This document shows positions 1-5,372 of a stretch of 7,481 nucleotides of DNA, piece after piece. The notes beneath the pieces are model-generated. The model worked only from the letters and a program-made list of their open reading frames with translations, ran no database searches and had not been told where the DNA came from. Origin of the DNA: Lachnospiraceae bacterium (GTDB lineage: Bacteria > Bacillota > Clostridia > Lachnospirales > Lachnospiraceae); contig JAJQCU010000373.1 of NCBI GenBank assembly GCA_021202575.1, positions 897 through 8,377 of the forward strand, written 5' to 3'. Both the position numbers and the translations under genes were made by a program. Position 1 is the stretch's first letter; the number at the start of each line of letters is the position of its first letter.

Positions 1-516
1 CTCCATGGCAAACAAAAGCGCCATCACCAGAGCCCAGCCAATCAGCAGGCACCGGGCAAAAGCAGTCTCTCCTCCAAAAGCCGAAAGACCCCTGTTCCAT
101 ATCCGTTCTGACAATTTGAGCGTCCCATCCGCTTCCGTGACATCTGACGCCGCATCCTGAGCCGCCTCCGCCAGCTGATCCACCGCGCCGTTTCTCAGGC
201 TGAGATATTCATCGCTCACCAGGCCGTTACCAGCATTTTCATAATCATATCTCGATGCAGTCTCTGACTCCGCTTCCGTTGTCAGCTCCTGTGACACTCC
301 CGACAGCTCCACCTGATACAGCTGTCTGGGAATCAGGCTGAAGCTCCCCGTCAGCACAGTCGGCGCCGCCAGATTGAGAAATACGACAATCCACAGATAA
401 TAACAGTATCTGCTTCCCGCCCTTCGCAACAGCGGCCGGATCAGAAACGCCAGCAGAATACCGTAAATGCCGATCAGATTCATTTGCAGCATGTAGTTGA
501 GTATTTCCATTCCCAT
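1..516 (-). CDS. BlaR1/MecR1-like M56 family membrane protein, N-terminal part (cut by left edge)
   Basis: The reading frame is open from an ATG at 514-516 to the window edge, giving 172 residues; the rest of the protein lies outside. The start is supported by a GGGGGAG ribosome binding site at 524-530, 7 nt away; an in-frame ATG at 508-510 is less well spaced. Visible residues fit the N-terminus of an M56 sensor: a hydrophobic helix at about 12-30, a basic turn (RPLLRRAGSR), a second helix at about 38-55, a hydrophilic acidic loop at about 56-150, and the start of a third helix at 153-172 (ending LLFAME). In BlaR1 this loop is extracytoplasmic and the HEXXH zinc protease domain follows the third helix; that part is not visible, so the family call rests on topology and on the blaI gene 89 bp upstream. 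The expected role is sensing an envelope signal and triggering inactivation of the BlaI-type repressor. The ligand is unknown. Confidence 0.75.
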   Translation of the reverse strand, partial: MGMEILNYMLQMNLIGIYGILLAFLIRPLLRRAGSRYCYYLWIVVFLNLAAPTVLTGSFSLIPRQLYQVELSGVSQELTTEAESETASRYDYENAGNGLVSDEYLSLRNGAVDQLAEAAQDAASDVTEADGTLKLSERIWNRGLSAFGGETAFARCLLIGWALVMALLFAME

Positions 517-523
517 TTTTTAT

Positions 524-530
524 CTCCCCC
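524..530 (-). promoter_or_regulatory. Ribosome binding site of the left M56 gene
   Basis: GGGGGAG lies 7 nt before the ATG at 514-516 and decides that start over the in-frame ATG two codons later. A perfect 12-bp palindrome, TTTATGCATAAA (531-542), sits directly upstream. A small CCGG-based hairpin (547-551 with 558-562, 6-nt loop) also lies in the blaI-M56 spacer; whether either affects expression is unknown. Confidence 0.7.
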
Positions 531-605
531 TTTATGCATAAAGATCTCCGGCAAAATCCGGACGCCCGCTCTCATATGTTTTCCCTATATAGTCCGCGCT
601 CCGTC

Positions 606-971
606 TTACTCCGTCTCCTTATACTCCGCGATCATCCTCTCCAGCTGTTCAATCTCCGACTTCGAAATTTTCTTTTTCCGGATAAACGCCGCCACAAAGC
701 CGGGCAGGGAGCCGCCGTAATTCTGCTCCAGATAGTCCTCCCCCAGAAGCCTTGTGTACTCGTCCACGCTGATTTTGCTGCTGACAATACTTCCCTGATT
801 CTGAAAAATATCATTCTCGCAGAGCTTTTTTAACACCGTGTAGGTGGTGGACTTTTTCCAGTTCATGTGCTGCGCCGCCAGCGTCACCAGCCGTCCGCTG
901 CCCAGCGGCTCGTTCTCCCAGATAATATCTGCCAGCTGTTTCTCCGCGTCCGTCATTTTGTAAATAACCAT
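606..971 (-). CDS. blaI: BlaI/MecI/CopY-family transcriptional repressor
   Basis: This 121-residue protein has the usual length of BlaI-type repressors. The N-terminal part (about 5-60) is a winged helix with the family-typical segment WKKSTTYTVLKKL at 38-50, the expected DNA-recognition helix region. The C-terminal part (about 70-118) holds EDYLEQNYGGSLPGFVAAF followed by basic and acidic helical sequence, typical of the dimerisation region. Family members bind dyad operators as dimers and are inactivated by proteolysis when the partner M56 sensor is activated. The M56 gene begins 89 bp downstream on the same strand, so the two probably form an operon. The ATG start is supported by AGGTGG 6 nt upstream; an in-frame ATG five codons later has no such site. 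Tandem dyads overlap the predicted promoter upstream, consistent with autoregulation. CopY belongs to the same superfamily, but a copper role is unlikely because there is no C-terminal CxC motif and a CsoR is present nearby. The true target genes and inducer are unknown. Confidence 0.9.
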   Translation of the reverse strand: MVIYKMTDAEKQLADIIWENEPLGSGRLVTLAAQHMNWKKSTTYTVLKKLCENDIFQNQGSIVSSKISVDEYTRLLGEDYLEQNYGGSLPGFVAAFIRKKKISKSEIEQLERMIAEYKETE

Positions 972-1044
972 GTAAACCCACCTGCCCCTTTCTGTTACTG
1001 CTCTTCTCCGAATTGCTGCGGTCTATCTTTTACCATACTATTGT

Positions 1045-1063
1045 GGTCTAATTTTTATAGACC
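1045..1063. promoter_or_regulatory. Probable BlaI operator 1 (19-bp dyad)
   Basis: The plus strand reads GGTCTA, 7 bp, TAGACC: a perfect 6-bp inverted repeat. It lies at the predicted transcription start of blaI, and its centre is 20 bp (about two helical turns) from the centre of a nearly identical dyad. Known BlaI and CopY operators use TACA/TGTA half-sites; here the corresponding core would be TCTA/TAGA. Assignment to BlaI is inferred from position. Confidence 0.6.
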
Positions 1064-1064
1064 C

Positions 1065-1083
1065 AGTCTATCATTTATAGACC
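1065..1083. promoter_or_regulatory. Probable BlaI operator 2 (19-bp dyad)
   Basis: The plus strand reads AGTCTA, 7 bp, TAGACC, differing from the neighbouring dyad by one base in the left arm and sharing its spacer length. It covers the predicted -10 box and part of the promoter spacer. A further lone half-site GGTCTA at 1020-1025 has no matching right arm and may be an auxiliary contact or chance. Confidence 0.6.
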
Positions 1084-1093
1084 AGTGTGTTAA
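1065..1093 (-). promoter_or_regulatory. Predicted sigma-A promoter of blaI-M56
   Basis: On the minus strand, TTAACA (1088-1093) and TAGACT (1065-1070) are separated by 17 bp. They match the -35 and -10 consensus at 5/6 and 4/6 positions. The start site would fall near 1058, giving a leader of about 87 nt before blaI. The -10 hexamer is itself one arm of the 1065-1083 dyad, and the start site lies inside the 1045-1063 dyad, so a bound repressor would block RNA polymerase. The hexamers are read by eye; no transcript data support them. Confidence 0.5.
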
Positions 1094-1135
1094 TGCTTTT
1101 TCCAAAAATGCGGTTCAAAAAATATTCTGCTCGGC

Positions 1136-1208
1136 TCGTGCGATTGACACGATGGGTAGAATGTGGGTTGGAGACCGCCGCTTCTCCTGCATGCGCAATT
1201 CAACCCAC
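1136..1208. other. Dyad-rich intergenic element of unknown nature
   Basis: This lies in the 342-bp gene-free stretch between copA and blaI. It contains a small hairpin (TCGTG 1136-1140 with CACGA 1148-1152, 7-nt loop) and a longer 8-bp inverted repeat (GTGGGTTG 1163-1170 with CAACCCAC 1201-1208). The longer repeat encloses a GGAGA/TCTCC hairpin (1170-1174 with 1183-1187) and the palindromes GCATGC (1189-1194) and TGCGCA (1192-1197). It has no ribosome binding site or convincing reading frame and lies downstream of the copA terminator, so it is outside both operons. It could be a dispersed intergenic repeat or a small structured RNA, or the dyads could be coincidental. Confidence 0.3.
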
Positions 1209-1218
1209 GAATAGAAGC

Positions 1219-1264
1219 AAAAAAATCCACCATATCAGATACATTGTACCGGATATGGTGGATT
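1219..1264 (-). terminator. Intrinsic terminator of the csoR-copA unit
   Basis: On the minus strand a perfect 13-bp stem (1252-1264 with 1224-1236, 15-nt loop) runs into seven consecutive T residues (1225 down to 1219). It begins about 50 bp after the copA stop codon, oriented to end copA transcription. It separates the copper genes from the blaI operon, which therefore needs its own promoter. Confidence 0.9.
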
Positions 1265-1313
1265 CCCGCCGTAAAAATAAATCAATCCCTGCACCCGCCA
1301 AAGAGCGGAAAAC

Positions 1314-1523
1314 TCAGCTGATGGACACCACAGTGTAATCCTGCTCCTCCACCGCCTTCTGCAGCGCCGCGTTGTCAAGCTCCGCGCTAAGCGTCACCAC
1401 CGCGGTACCCGCCTCGTGGCTGACAAGGGCGCTCTCCACCTGAGGCAGAGCCTCCAGCGCCTTCTTCACTCTGGCCTCGCAGTGGCCGCACATCATTCCC
1501 TCAATTTTCATGGTCTTTGTCAT
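1314..1523 (-). CDS. Possible internally initiated CopZ-like copper chaperone (same frame as the copA 3' end)
   Basis: Within copA, an ATG at 1521-1523 opens a 69-residue product starting [15 protein letters not shown], the size and form of a free CopZ chaperone: one HMA (ferredoxin-like) fold with the CxxC metal site in the first loop. A purine-rich AGAGAGGA (1534-1541) stands 10 nt upstream, a slightly long but usable Shine-Dalgarno distance, and the intervening bases are A-rich. The preceding linker ends just before this Met, so the join falls at the natural domain boundary. It could also be only a fused domain of CopA, with the site left over from an ancestral separate copZ gene. Internal initiation is inferred. 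Confidence 0.4.
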   Translation of the reverse strand: MTKTMKIEGMMCGHCEARVKKALEALPQVESALVSHEAGTAVVTLSAELDNAALQKAVEEQDYTVVSIS

Positions 1524-3953
1524 GGTTTTTGATTCCTCTCTTTCTTTATCTGAATGAACAGCCGTATCCTCTGTGGGTTTTACCGCTGCGCGTTCTGTTG
1601 GATTTGCTGACAGATCCTCTGCCTGTTTTTCTGCTGTATGCTCCTGAGCCGCCTTCGACCCGGTCGCCCTCCTCGCATGATCCCTTCGGGTGCTGTGAAT
1701 GTCCACAAAATTCAGCCGCAGAGCGTTGGATACCACACAAAAGCTGGACAAGCTCATGGCCGCCGCCGCGAACATGGGATTCAGCTGCCAGCCGAGAACG
1801 GAAATAAACACCCCCGCCGCCAGCGGAATACCGATGGCATTGTAAAAGAAGGCCCAGAACAGATTCTCATGGATATTGGTCAGGGTCGCCCGGCTCAAGC
1901 GGATGGCCGCCGGTACATCGCTTAAGCGGGAGTGCATCAACACCACGTCCGCGGCGTCGATGGCCACGTCCGTGCCCGCGCCGATGGCAATTCCCATATC
2001 CGCCCGGGTCAGGGCCGGGGCGTCGTTGATGCCGTCGCCCACCATGGCCACCTTTCCCTTCTCCTTCAGACTGCGGATTACGCTCTCTTTCCCGTCAGGC
2101 AGAACTCCCGCAATGACCTCGTCCACTCCCGCCTGGGCGCCGATGGCCCTCGCCGTGCGCTCATTGTCGCCGGTCAGCATGACCACATGAATGCCCATAT
2201 TCTTAAGCTCTCTGACCGCCTGGGCGCTGTCCGGCTTGATCACGTCCGCCACCGCGATAATTCCCAGCAGCTGTCCATCCTCGCTGAAAAGAAGAGGCGT
2301 TTTGCCCTCCTCAGCCAGAGACTGTGCCCTGCTTCGCAGGTCAGTGGGAACGAAAACCATGGAGCTGAGAAAGTCAAGGCTGCCTCCATAAAGTGTTTTG
2401 CCGCCGTCATTCCCGGTCAGGCCGTTGCCGGGAAGCGCCTTGAAATCAGTGACCGAAGCGCTTTCCAGCCCCCTTGCGTTTCCTTCCTCCATCACAGCCT
2501 TTGCCAGCGGATGCTCGCTGTTTTTTTCCAGAGAAAAGGCTTTCGTGAGAAGCAGCTCTTCCGTGACACCCTCCGCCGGCAGAATATCCGTCACCTTCGG
2601 CTCCCCCGCCGTGATGGTGCCGGTTTTGTCGAGGGCCACAATGTCCACCTTGCCGGTTTCCTCTAATGAAACGGCATTTTTAAATAAAATCCCGTTTTTC
2701 GCGCCCACGCCGTTGCCCACCATGATGGCCACCGGGGTTGCCAGCCCCAGCGCGCAGGGGCAGGAAATCACCAGCACGGAAATGCCTCTCGCCAGCGCGA
2801 AGCCCACGCTCTGTCCGCACAAAAGCCAGACAGCAATGGTAATCAGGGCAATGGTGATGACCGCAGGCACAAACACCCCGGAAACCCGGTCCGCCACCTT
2901 GGCGATGGGAGCCTTGGTCGCCGCCGCGTCGCTGACCATGCGGATAATCTGGGCCAGAGTCGTATCCTCCCCCACCCGGGTAGCCCGGCAGCGCAGCAGA
3001 CCGGACTGATTGACTGTAGCCGCGGACACGGCGTCGCCCTCCGACTTATCCACCGGAATGCTCTCTCCGGTCAGGGCGGACTCATTGACCGCGCTGCTGC
3101 CCTCAATGACCACGCCGTCCACCGGAATATTTTCTCCCGGGCGCACCACAAAGATATCGTCCTTCTGCACCTGCTCGATGGGAAGCTCCACCTCCCCGCC
3201 GTTTCGAACCACCACAGCGGTTTTGGGCGTCAGCTTCATCAGGCTTTTCAGCGCGTCCGTGGTCCTTCCCTTGGAACGGGCCTCCAGCATCTTGCCCACC
3301 GTGATCAGCGTCAGGATCATGGCCGCGGACTCAAAATAAAATTCGTCCATATAGCTCATGACCGCTTCCATGTCGCCCTTCACCTGGGCGTCGGTCATGG
3401 CAAACAAAGCGTAGGTGCTGTACACAAAGGCCGCCGAAGAGCCCAGCGCCACCAGAGTATCCATGTTGGGAGCCCGGTGAATCAACCCCTTAAAGCCGCT
3501 GATAAAAAACTTCTGATTGATGACCATGACAATCGCGGTCAGCAGCAACTCCAGAAGTCCCATGGCCACATGATTTCCCTCAAAGAAGGCGGGTACAGGC
3601 CAGCCTAACATCATATGTCCCATGGAAAAATACATCAGCGCCACAAGGAATACCAGCGACGCGGTCAAACGCCTTTTCAGGACCGGGGTCTCCCTGTCCT
3701 TTAACGCGTCCTCATCCGCCGCTGATGAGGCGGCTGTCGAGCCGGACTTTCCGGCTCCTTTTAAGGACGCGCCATAGCCCGCTTCCTCCACCGCCGCGAT
3801 AATCTGCTGTGCGGAGGCGCTTCCCTCCACGCCCATGGAATTAGTCAAAAGACTGACCGAGCAGGAGGTCACGCCCTCCACCTTTGACACCGCCTTCTCC
3901 ACCCGAGCCGAGCAGGCGGCACAGCTCATGCCCGTCACATTATATTGCTCCAA
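1314..3953 (-). CDS. copA: Cu(I)-exporting P1B-type ATPase CopA with a CopZ-like domain fused at the C-terminus
   Basis: This 879-residue heavy-metal P-type ATPase pumps Cu(I) (or Ag(I)) out of the cytoplasm using ATP. Counting from the TTG start, the domains are: an N-terminal HMA domain with GMSCAAC (Cys11, Cys14); membrane helices 1-4 at about 93-225; the actuator loop with TGES (295-298); helix 6 with the metal-binding CPC motif (398-400); the phosphorylation motif DKTGT (Asp442); the SEHP nucleotide-binding motif (His481-Pro482); TGDN (594-597); GDGIND (639-644); and helices 7-8 with YN (704-705) and MSLSS (733-737). The CPC, YN and MxxSS set marks the Cu(I) subgroup. After helix 8, a charged, probably disordered linker (about 750-810) leads to a second HMA domain with GMMCGHC (Cys822, Cys825) at the C-terminus, where most CopA proteins end after helix 8. 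The start is placed at TTG (3951-3953) because AAGGAGG lies 8 nt upstream and the sequence then begins [14 protein letters not shown]; the in-frame ATG at 3975-3977 has no good ribosome binding site. It follows csoR by 137 bp with no terminator between, so they are probably co-transcribed and copper-induced. Confidence 0.96.
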   Translation of the reverse strand: MEQYNVTGMSCAACSARVEKAVSKVEGVTSCSVSLLTNSMGVEGSASAQQIIAAVEEAGYGASLKGAGKSGSTAASSAADEDALKDRETPVLKRRLTASLVFLVALMYFSMGHMMLGWPVPAFFEGNHVAMGLLELLLTAIVMVINQKFFISGFKGLIHRAPNMDTLVALGSSAAFVYSTYALFAMTDAQVKGDMEAVMSYMDEFYFESAAMILTLITVGKMLEARSKGRTTDALKSLMKLTPKTAVVVRNGGEVELPIEQVQKDDIFVVRPGENIPVDGVVIEGSSAVNESALTGESIPVDKSEGDAVSAATVNQSGLLRCRATRVGEDTTLAQIIRMVSDAAATKAPIAKVADRVSGVFVPAVITIALITIAVWLLCGQSVGFALARGISVLVISCPCALGLATPVAIMVGNGVGAKNGILFKNAVSLEETGKVDIVALDKTGTITAGEPKVTDILPAEGVTEELLLTKAFSLEKNSEHPLAKAVMEEGNARGLESASVTDFKALPGNGLTGNDGGKTLYGGSLDFLSSMVFVPTDLRSRAQSLAEEGKTPLLFSEDGQLLGIIAVADVIKPDSAQAVRELKNMGIHVVMLTGDNERTARAIGAQAGVDEVIAGVLPDGKESVIRSLKEKGKVAMVGDGINDAPALTRADMGIAIGAGTDVAIDAADVVLMHSRLSDVPAAIRLSRATLTNIHENLFWAFFYNAIGIPLAAGVFISVLGWQLNPMFAAAAMSLSSFCVVSNALRLNFVDIHSTRRDHARRATGSKAAQEHTAEKQAEDLSANPTERAAVKPTEDTAVHSDKEREESKTMTKTMKIEGMMCGHCEARVKKALEALPQVESALVSHEAGTAVVTLSAELDNAALQKAVEEQDYTVVSIS
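1534..1541 (-). promoter_or_regulatory. Possible internal ribosome binding site before the CopZ-like domain
   Basis: AGAGAGGA on the minus strand lies 10 nt before the in-frame ATG at 1521-1523. It encodes Glu-Arg-Glu-Glu within the linker, so it could also be chance in a Glu-rich stretch. Confidence 0.35.
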
Positions 3954-3961
3954 AAAAATCG

Positions 3962-3968
3962 CCTCCTT
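3962..3968 (-). promoter_or_regulatory. copA ribosome binding site, selecting a TTG start
   Basis: AAGGAGG, a near-perfect match to the anti-Shine-Dalgarno sequence, lies 8 nt before TTG (3951-3953). It falls inside the longer frame that would start at ATG 3975-3977, which argues that the upstream ATG is not the main start. Confidence 0.8.
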
Positions 3969-4090
3969 ATTATCCATTCATAACCATGCTCTGCATCGTA
4001 AAAAATTGCAGTCACTTAACATCGAAAAATGTCCAGACTCCACAAGCACTTCTCTTATCCCGCAAAAAGTCACTTTCCACAAACTCTGTC

Positions 4091-4495
4091 TTATTTCATG
4101 AGTTTCTGTAAGGTAAATACCAGCTCATCCACAGTATCTTCCCTTCCCTCTTTAATATCCCTGACCACACAGTGCTTGATGTGATTTGCCATCAGTTCCC
4201 TGTTAAACGCATTCATTGCCGCGGTCACCGCCGCTGACTGGGTCAGGATGTCCGGACAGTACGCGTCCCGCTCCACCATCCCCCGGATGCCCCGGATCTG
4301 CCCCTCGATACGGTTTAAGCGGTTGATCAGCTTGCGGACTTCCTCCGCAGAGCGCTCCGTAGTCTTGCCACAGCAACAGGAGCTTTGCCCTTCATCCACT
4401 TCCGGCACCGGTGTCGACGCAGAATCAGTTTCCGTATTCTGTTTACCCGTCTCTGCCAAAGCGGCAGTTTCCTTTTCAGCTTTATGATTTCCCAT
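4091..4495 (-). CDS. csoR: CsoR-family copper-sensing transcriptional repressor
   Basis: This protein has 134 residues if it starts at ATG 4493-4495. CsoR is a small all-helical DNA-binding protein that releases its operator on binding Cu(I). The core begins at about residue 55 with LINRLNRIEGQIRGIRGMVE, the family signature. The Cu(I)-binding triad is present: Cys80 (in DAYCPDI), His105 and Cys109 (in NHIKHC). The His is retained, which favours copper over the persulfide-sensing CstR branch, where that position is not His. Before the core there is a hydrophilic extension of about 45 residues ending in three consecutive cysteines (40-42, CCCGK). The chosen ATG has GGAGG (4501-4505) 5 nt upstream. 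An in-frame GTG at 4514-4516 with AGAGAGGA 5 nt upstream would add 7 residues and is a real alternative. The gene is first in the copper unit, its promoter contains two CsoR-type operators, and copA follows, so it should be autoregulated. Confidence 0.94.
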   Translation of the reverse strand: MGNHKAEKETAALAETGKQNTETDSASTPVPEVDEGQSSCCCGKTTERSAEEVRKLINRLNRIEGQIRGIRGMVERDAYCPDILTQSAAVTAAMNAFNRELMANHIKHCVVRDIKEGREDTVDELVFTLQKLMK

Positions 4496-4570
4496 CAAAT
4501 CCTCCATCATACACACATCTGTCCTCTCTGTCTGTCAATCTGTGTCGGAATAGCAATCCATCACAGGAAA

Positions 4571-4587
4571 ATACCCCGGCCGGGTAT
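4571..4587. promoter_or_regulatory. Second CsoR-type operator, downstream of the start site
   Basis: This dyad has the same arms as the spacer operator (ATACCC, 5 bp, GGGTAT) and lies at roughly +8 to +24 of the predicted transcript. The two centres are 35 bp apart. Two sites suggest tighter or cooperative repression, which is inference. Confidence 0.85.
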
Positions 4588-4600
4588 CTGCGCTATCTGC

Positions 4601-4629
4601 ATAGTATACCCTGCCGGGGTATTTGTCAA
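4601..4629 (-). promoter_or_regulatory. Sigma-A promoter of csoR-copA
   Basis: On the minus strand, a consensus -35 TTGACA (4624-4629) is followed after 17 bp by TACTAT (4601-4606, 4/6 match). An overlapping TATACT would give a 15-bp spacer. Transcription would start near 4594, leaving a leader of about 100 nt. A CsoR-type dyad exactly fills the spacer, so repression by blocking polymerase is expected. Confidence 0.8.
4606..4622. promoter_or_regulatory. CsoR-type operator in the promoter spacer
   Basis: The site reads ATACCC, 5 bp, GGGTAT, with a G/C-rich centre, the hallmark of CsoR operators such as that of Bacillus subtilis copZA. It lies between the -35 and -10 boxes of the csoR promoter and touches the first base of the -10. 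Confidence 0.88.
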
Positions 4630-4662
4630 TAGGAAATTTTCAAATTTTCATTTATTCGCTTT

Positions 4663-5211
4663 TCACTCTGAAGCCTCTGTACCGGCAGCAAGAATATATT
4701 CCCTCTTCGCCTGATAAAACTGATACAGAAATACAACATGCGCCGCCATCACACCCGCAATACAAATCGCGCCCAGTACAGGAAGCAGCATGAGAGCAAT
4801 CACTCCCGCAACAGAAAAAATCACCGTAGCAAACCAGACATTATCAAGCGTGCCGCTTCTGAAGCTGCTGTTATACGTATTTTCCATATCTCTGACACCC
4901 AGAATAATACAATAATCAATATACAGAGGAACGCAGGTAACCACCATGCTTAAGGCGGCAAACGGCCATGTGTCGCCATAATAAGTAATTCCAAGCAGCT
5001 CCAGCACCCAGATCACCATACCATAAACAGCCATCCCCACAATAAACGGATATGCCTTTGAAAAATGATCACTCTCCTCCGTCATCTCCCGACAACCCAT
5101 AAAAATAAAAACATAACCGACAAAATCCGGCAGGATTCCCACCACATGACCGTTCGCATTGACTGTCAGGTCAAAAAATACAAGCAAAAACCCGATAAAA
5201 ATTTTCTGCAT
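4663..5211 (-). CDS. Multi-pass membrane protein of unknown function
   Basis: This 182-residue protein is mostly hydrophobic, with likely membrane helices at about 3-18, 24-40, 52-75, 83-103 and two near 126-165, and a short polar C-terminus. A GILPDFVGY segment (25-33) followed by a GCREM turn resembles small uncharacterised membrane proteins I associate with Clostridia; I cannot give it a function. The cytoplasmic or external loops hold no recognisable catalytic or metal-binding motif, and there is no Cys/His/Met cluster that would suggest copper transport. The ATG at 5209-5211 has an AGGGGG ribosome binding site 5 nt upstream. The gene is visibly richer in A/T than copA. It sits 161 bp after the right-hand M56 gene and ends 34 bp before the -35 box of csoR, with no terminator seen between, so some read-through into csoR is possible. 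Confidence 0.8.
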   Translation of the reverse strand: MQKIFIGFLLVFFDLTVNANGHVVGILPDFVGYVFIFMGCREMTEESDHFSKAYPFIVGMAVYGMVIWVLELLGITYYGDTWPFAALSMVVTCVPLYIDYCIILGVRDMENTYNSSFRSGTLDNVWFATVIFSVAGVIALMLLPVLGAICIAGVMAAHVVFLYQFYQAKREYILAAGTEASE

Positions 5212-5289
5212 ACTGTCCCCCTCTCAAGGCAGATAAACCTCATCTGTATTCTCCACAATCTGTATTTTTCATTTACAGGCTGGTCTCAG

Positions 5290-5317
5290 AATATCATACC
5301 AAAGATATTACAGGCAA
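5290..5317 (-). promoter_or_regulatory. Weak candidate promoter of the small membrane protein gene
   Basis: On the minus strand, TTGCCT (5312-5317) and GATATT (5290-5295) are 16 bp apart, each matching consensus at about 4/6 positions. A small inverted repeat (AATATC 5290-5295 with GATATT 5304-5309) covers the -10 and could be an operator or chance. The gene could instead be read from the upstream M56 transcript. Confidence 0.25.
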
Positions 5318-5372
5318 CGGGAAATCAAAACCTTAAAAAAATCTTAAGATACTCCGTCAGCGTTCCTTTTTT

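Noticed and set aside
606..971. Reading this repressor as CopY, a copper-responsive relative of BlaI, because of the nearby copA.
   Set aside because: It lacks the C-terminal CxC metal-binding motifs of CopY, is followed by an M56 gene, and a canonical CsoR already controls copA.
1087..1338. Plus-strand open frame of 83 codons in the copA-blaI gap.
   Set aside because: It runs through the terminator hairpin and into the 3' end of copA, has no ribosome binding site and starts at the -35 region of the blaI promoter.
1932..2666. A 244-codon plus-strand open frame, with further long plus-strand frames at 2398-3009 and 3010-3339.
   Set aside because: They lie antisense to the highly conserved copA domains, show no recognisable protein family and arise from the GC-rich codon pattern of copA.
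3954..4090. A separate copA promoter or terminator between csoR and copA.
   Set aside because: Only a TGGACA-like hexamer with a poor, badly spaced -10 was found, with no CsoR dyad and no hairpin with a T-run; co-transcription from the csoR promoter is simpler.
5331..5348. A possible terminator after the right-hand M56 gene (CTTAA 5332-5336 with TTAAG 5344-5348).
   Set aside because: The stem is only 5 bp and almost all A/T, and it is not followed by a clean T-run.
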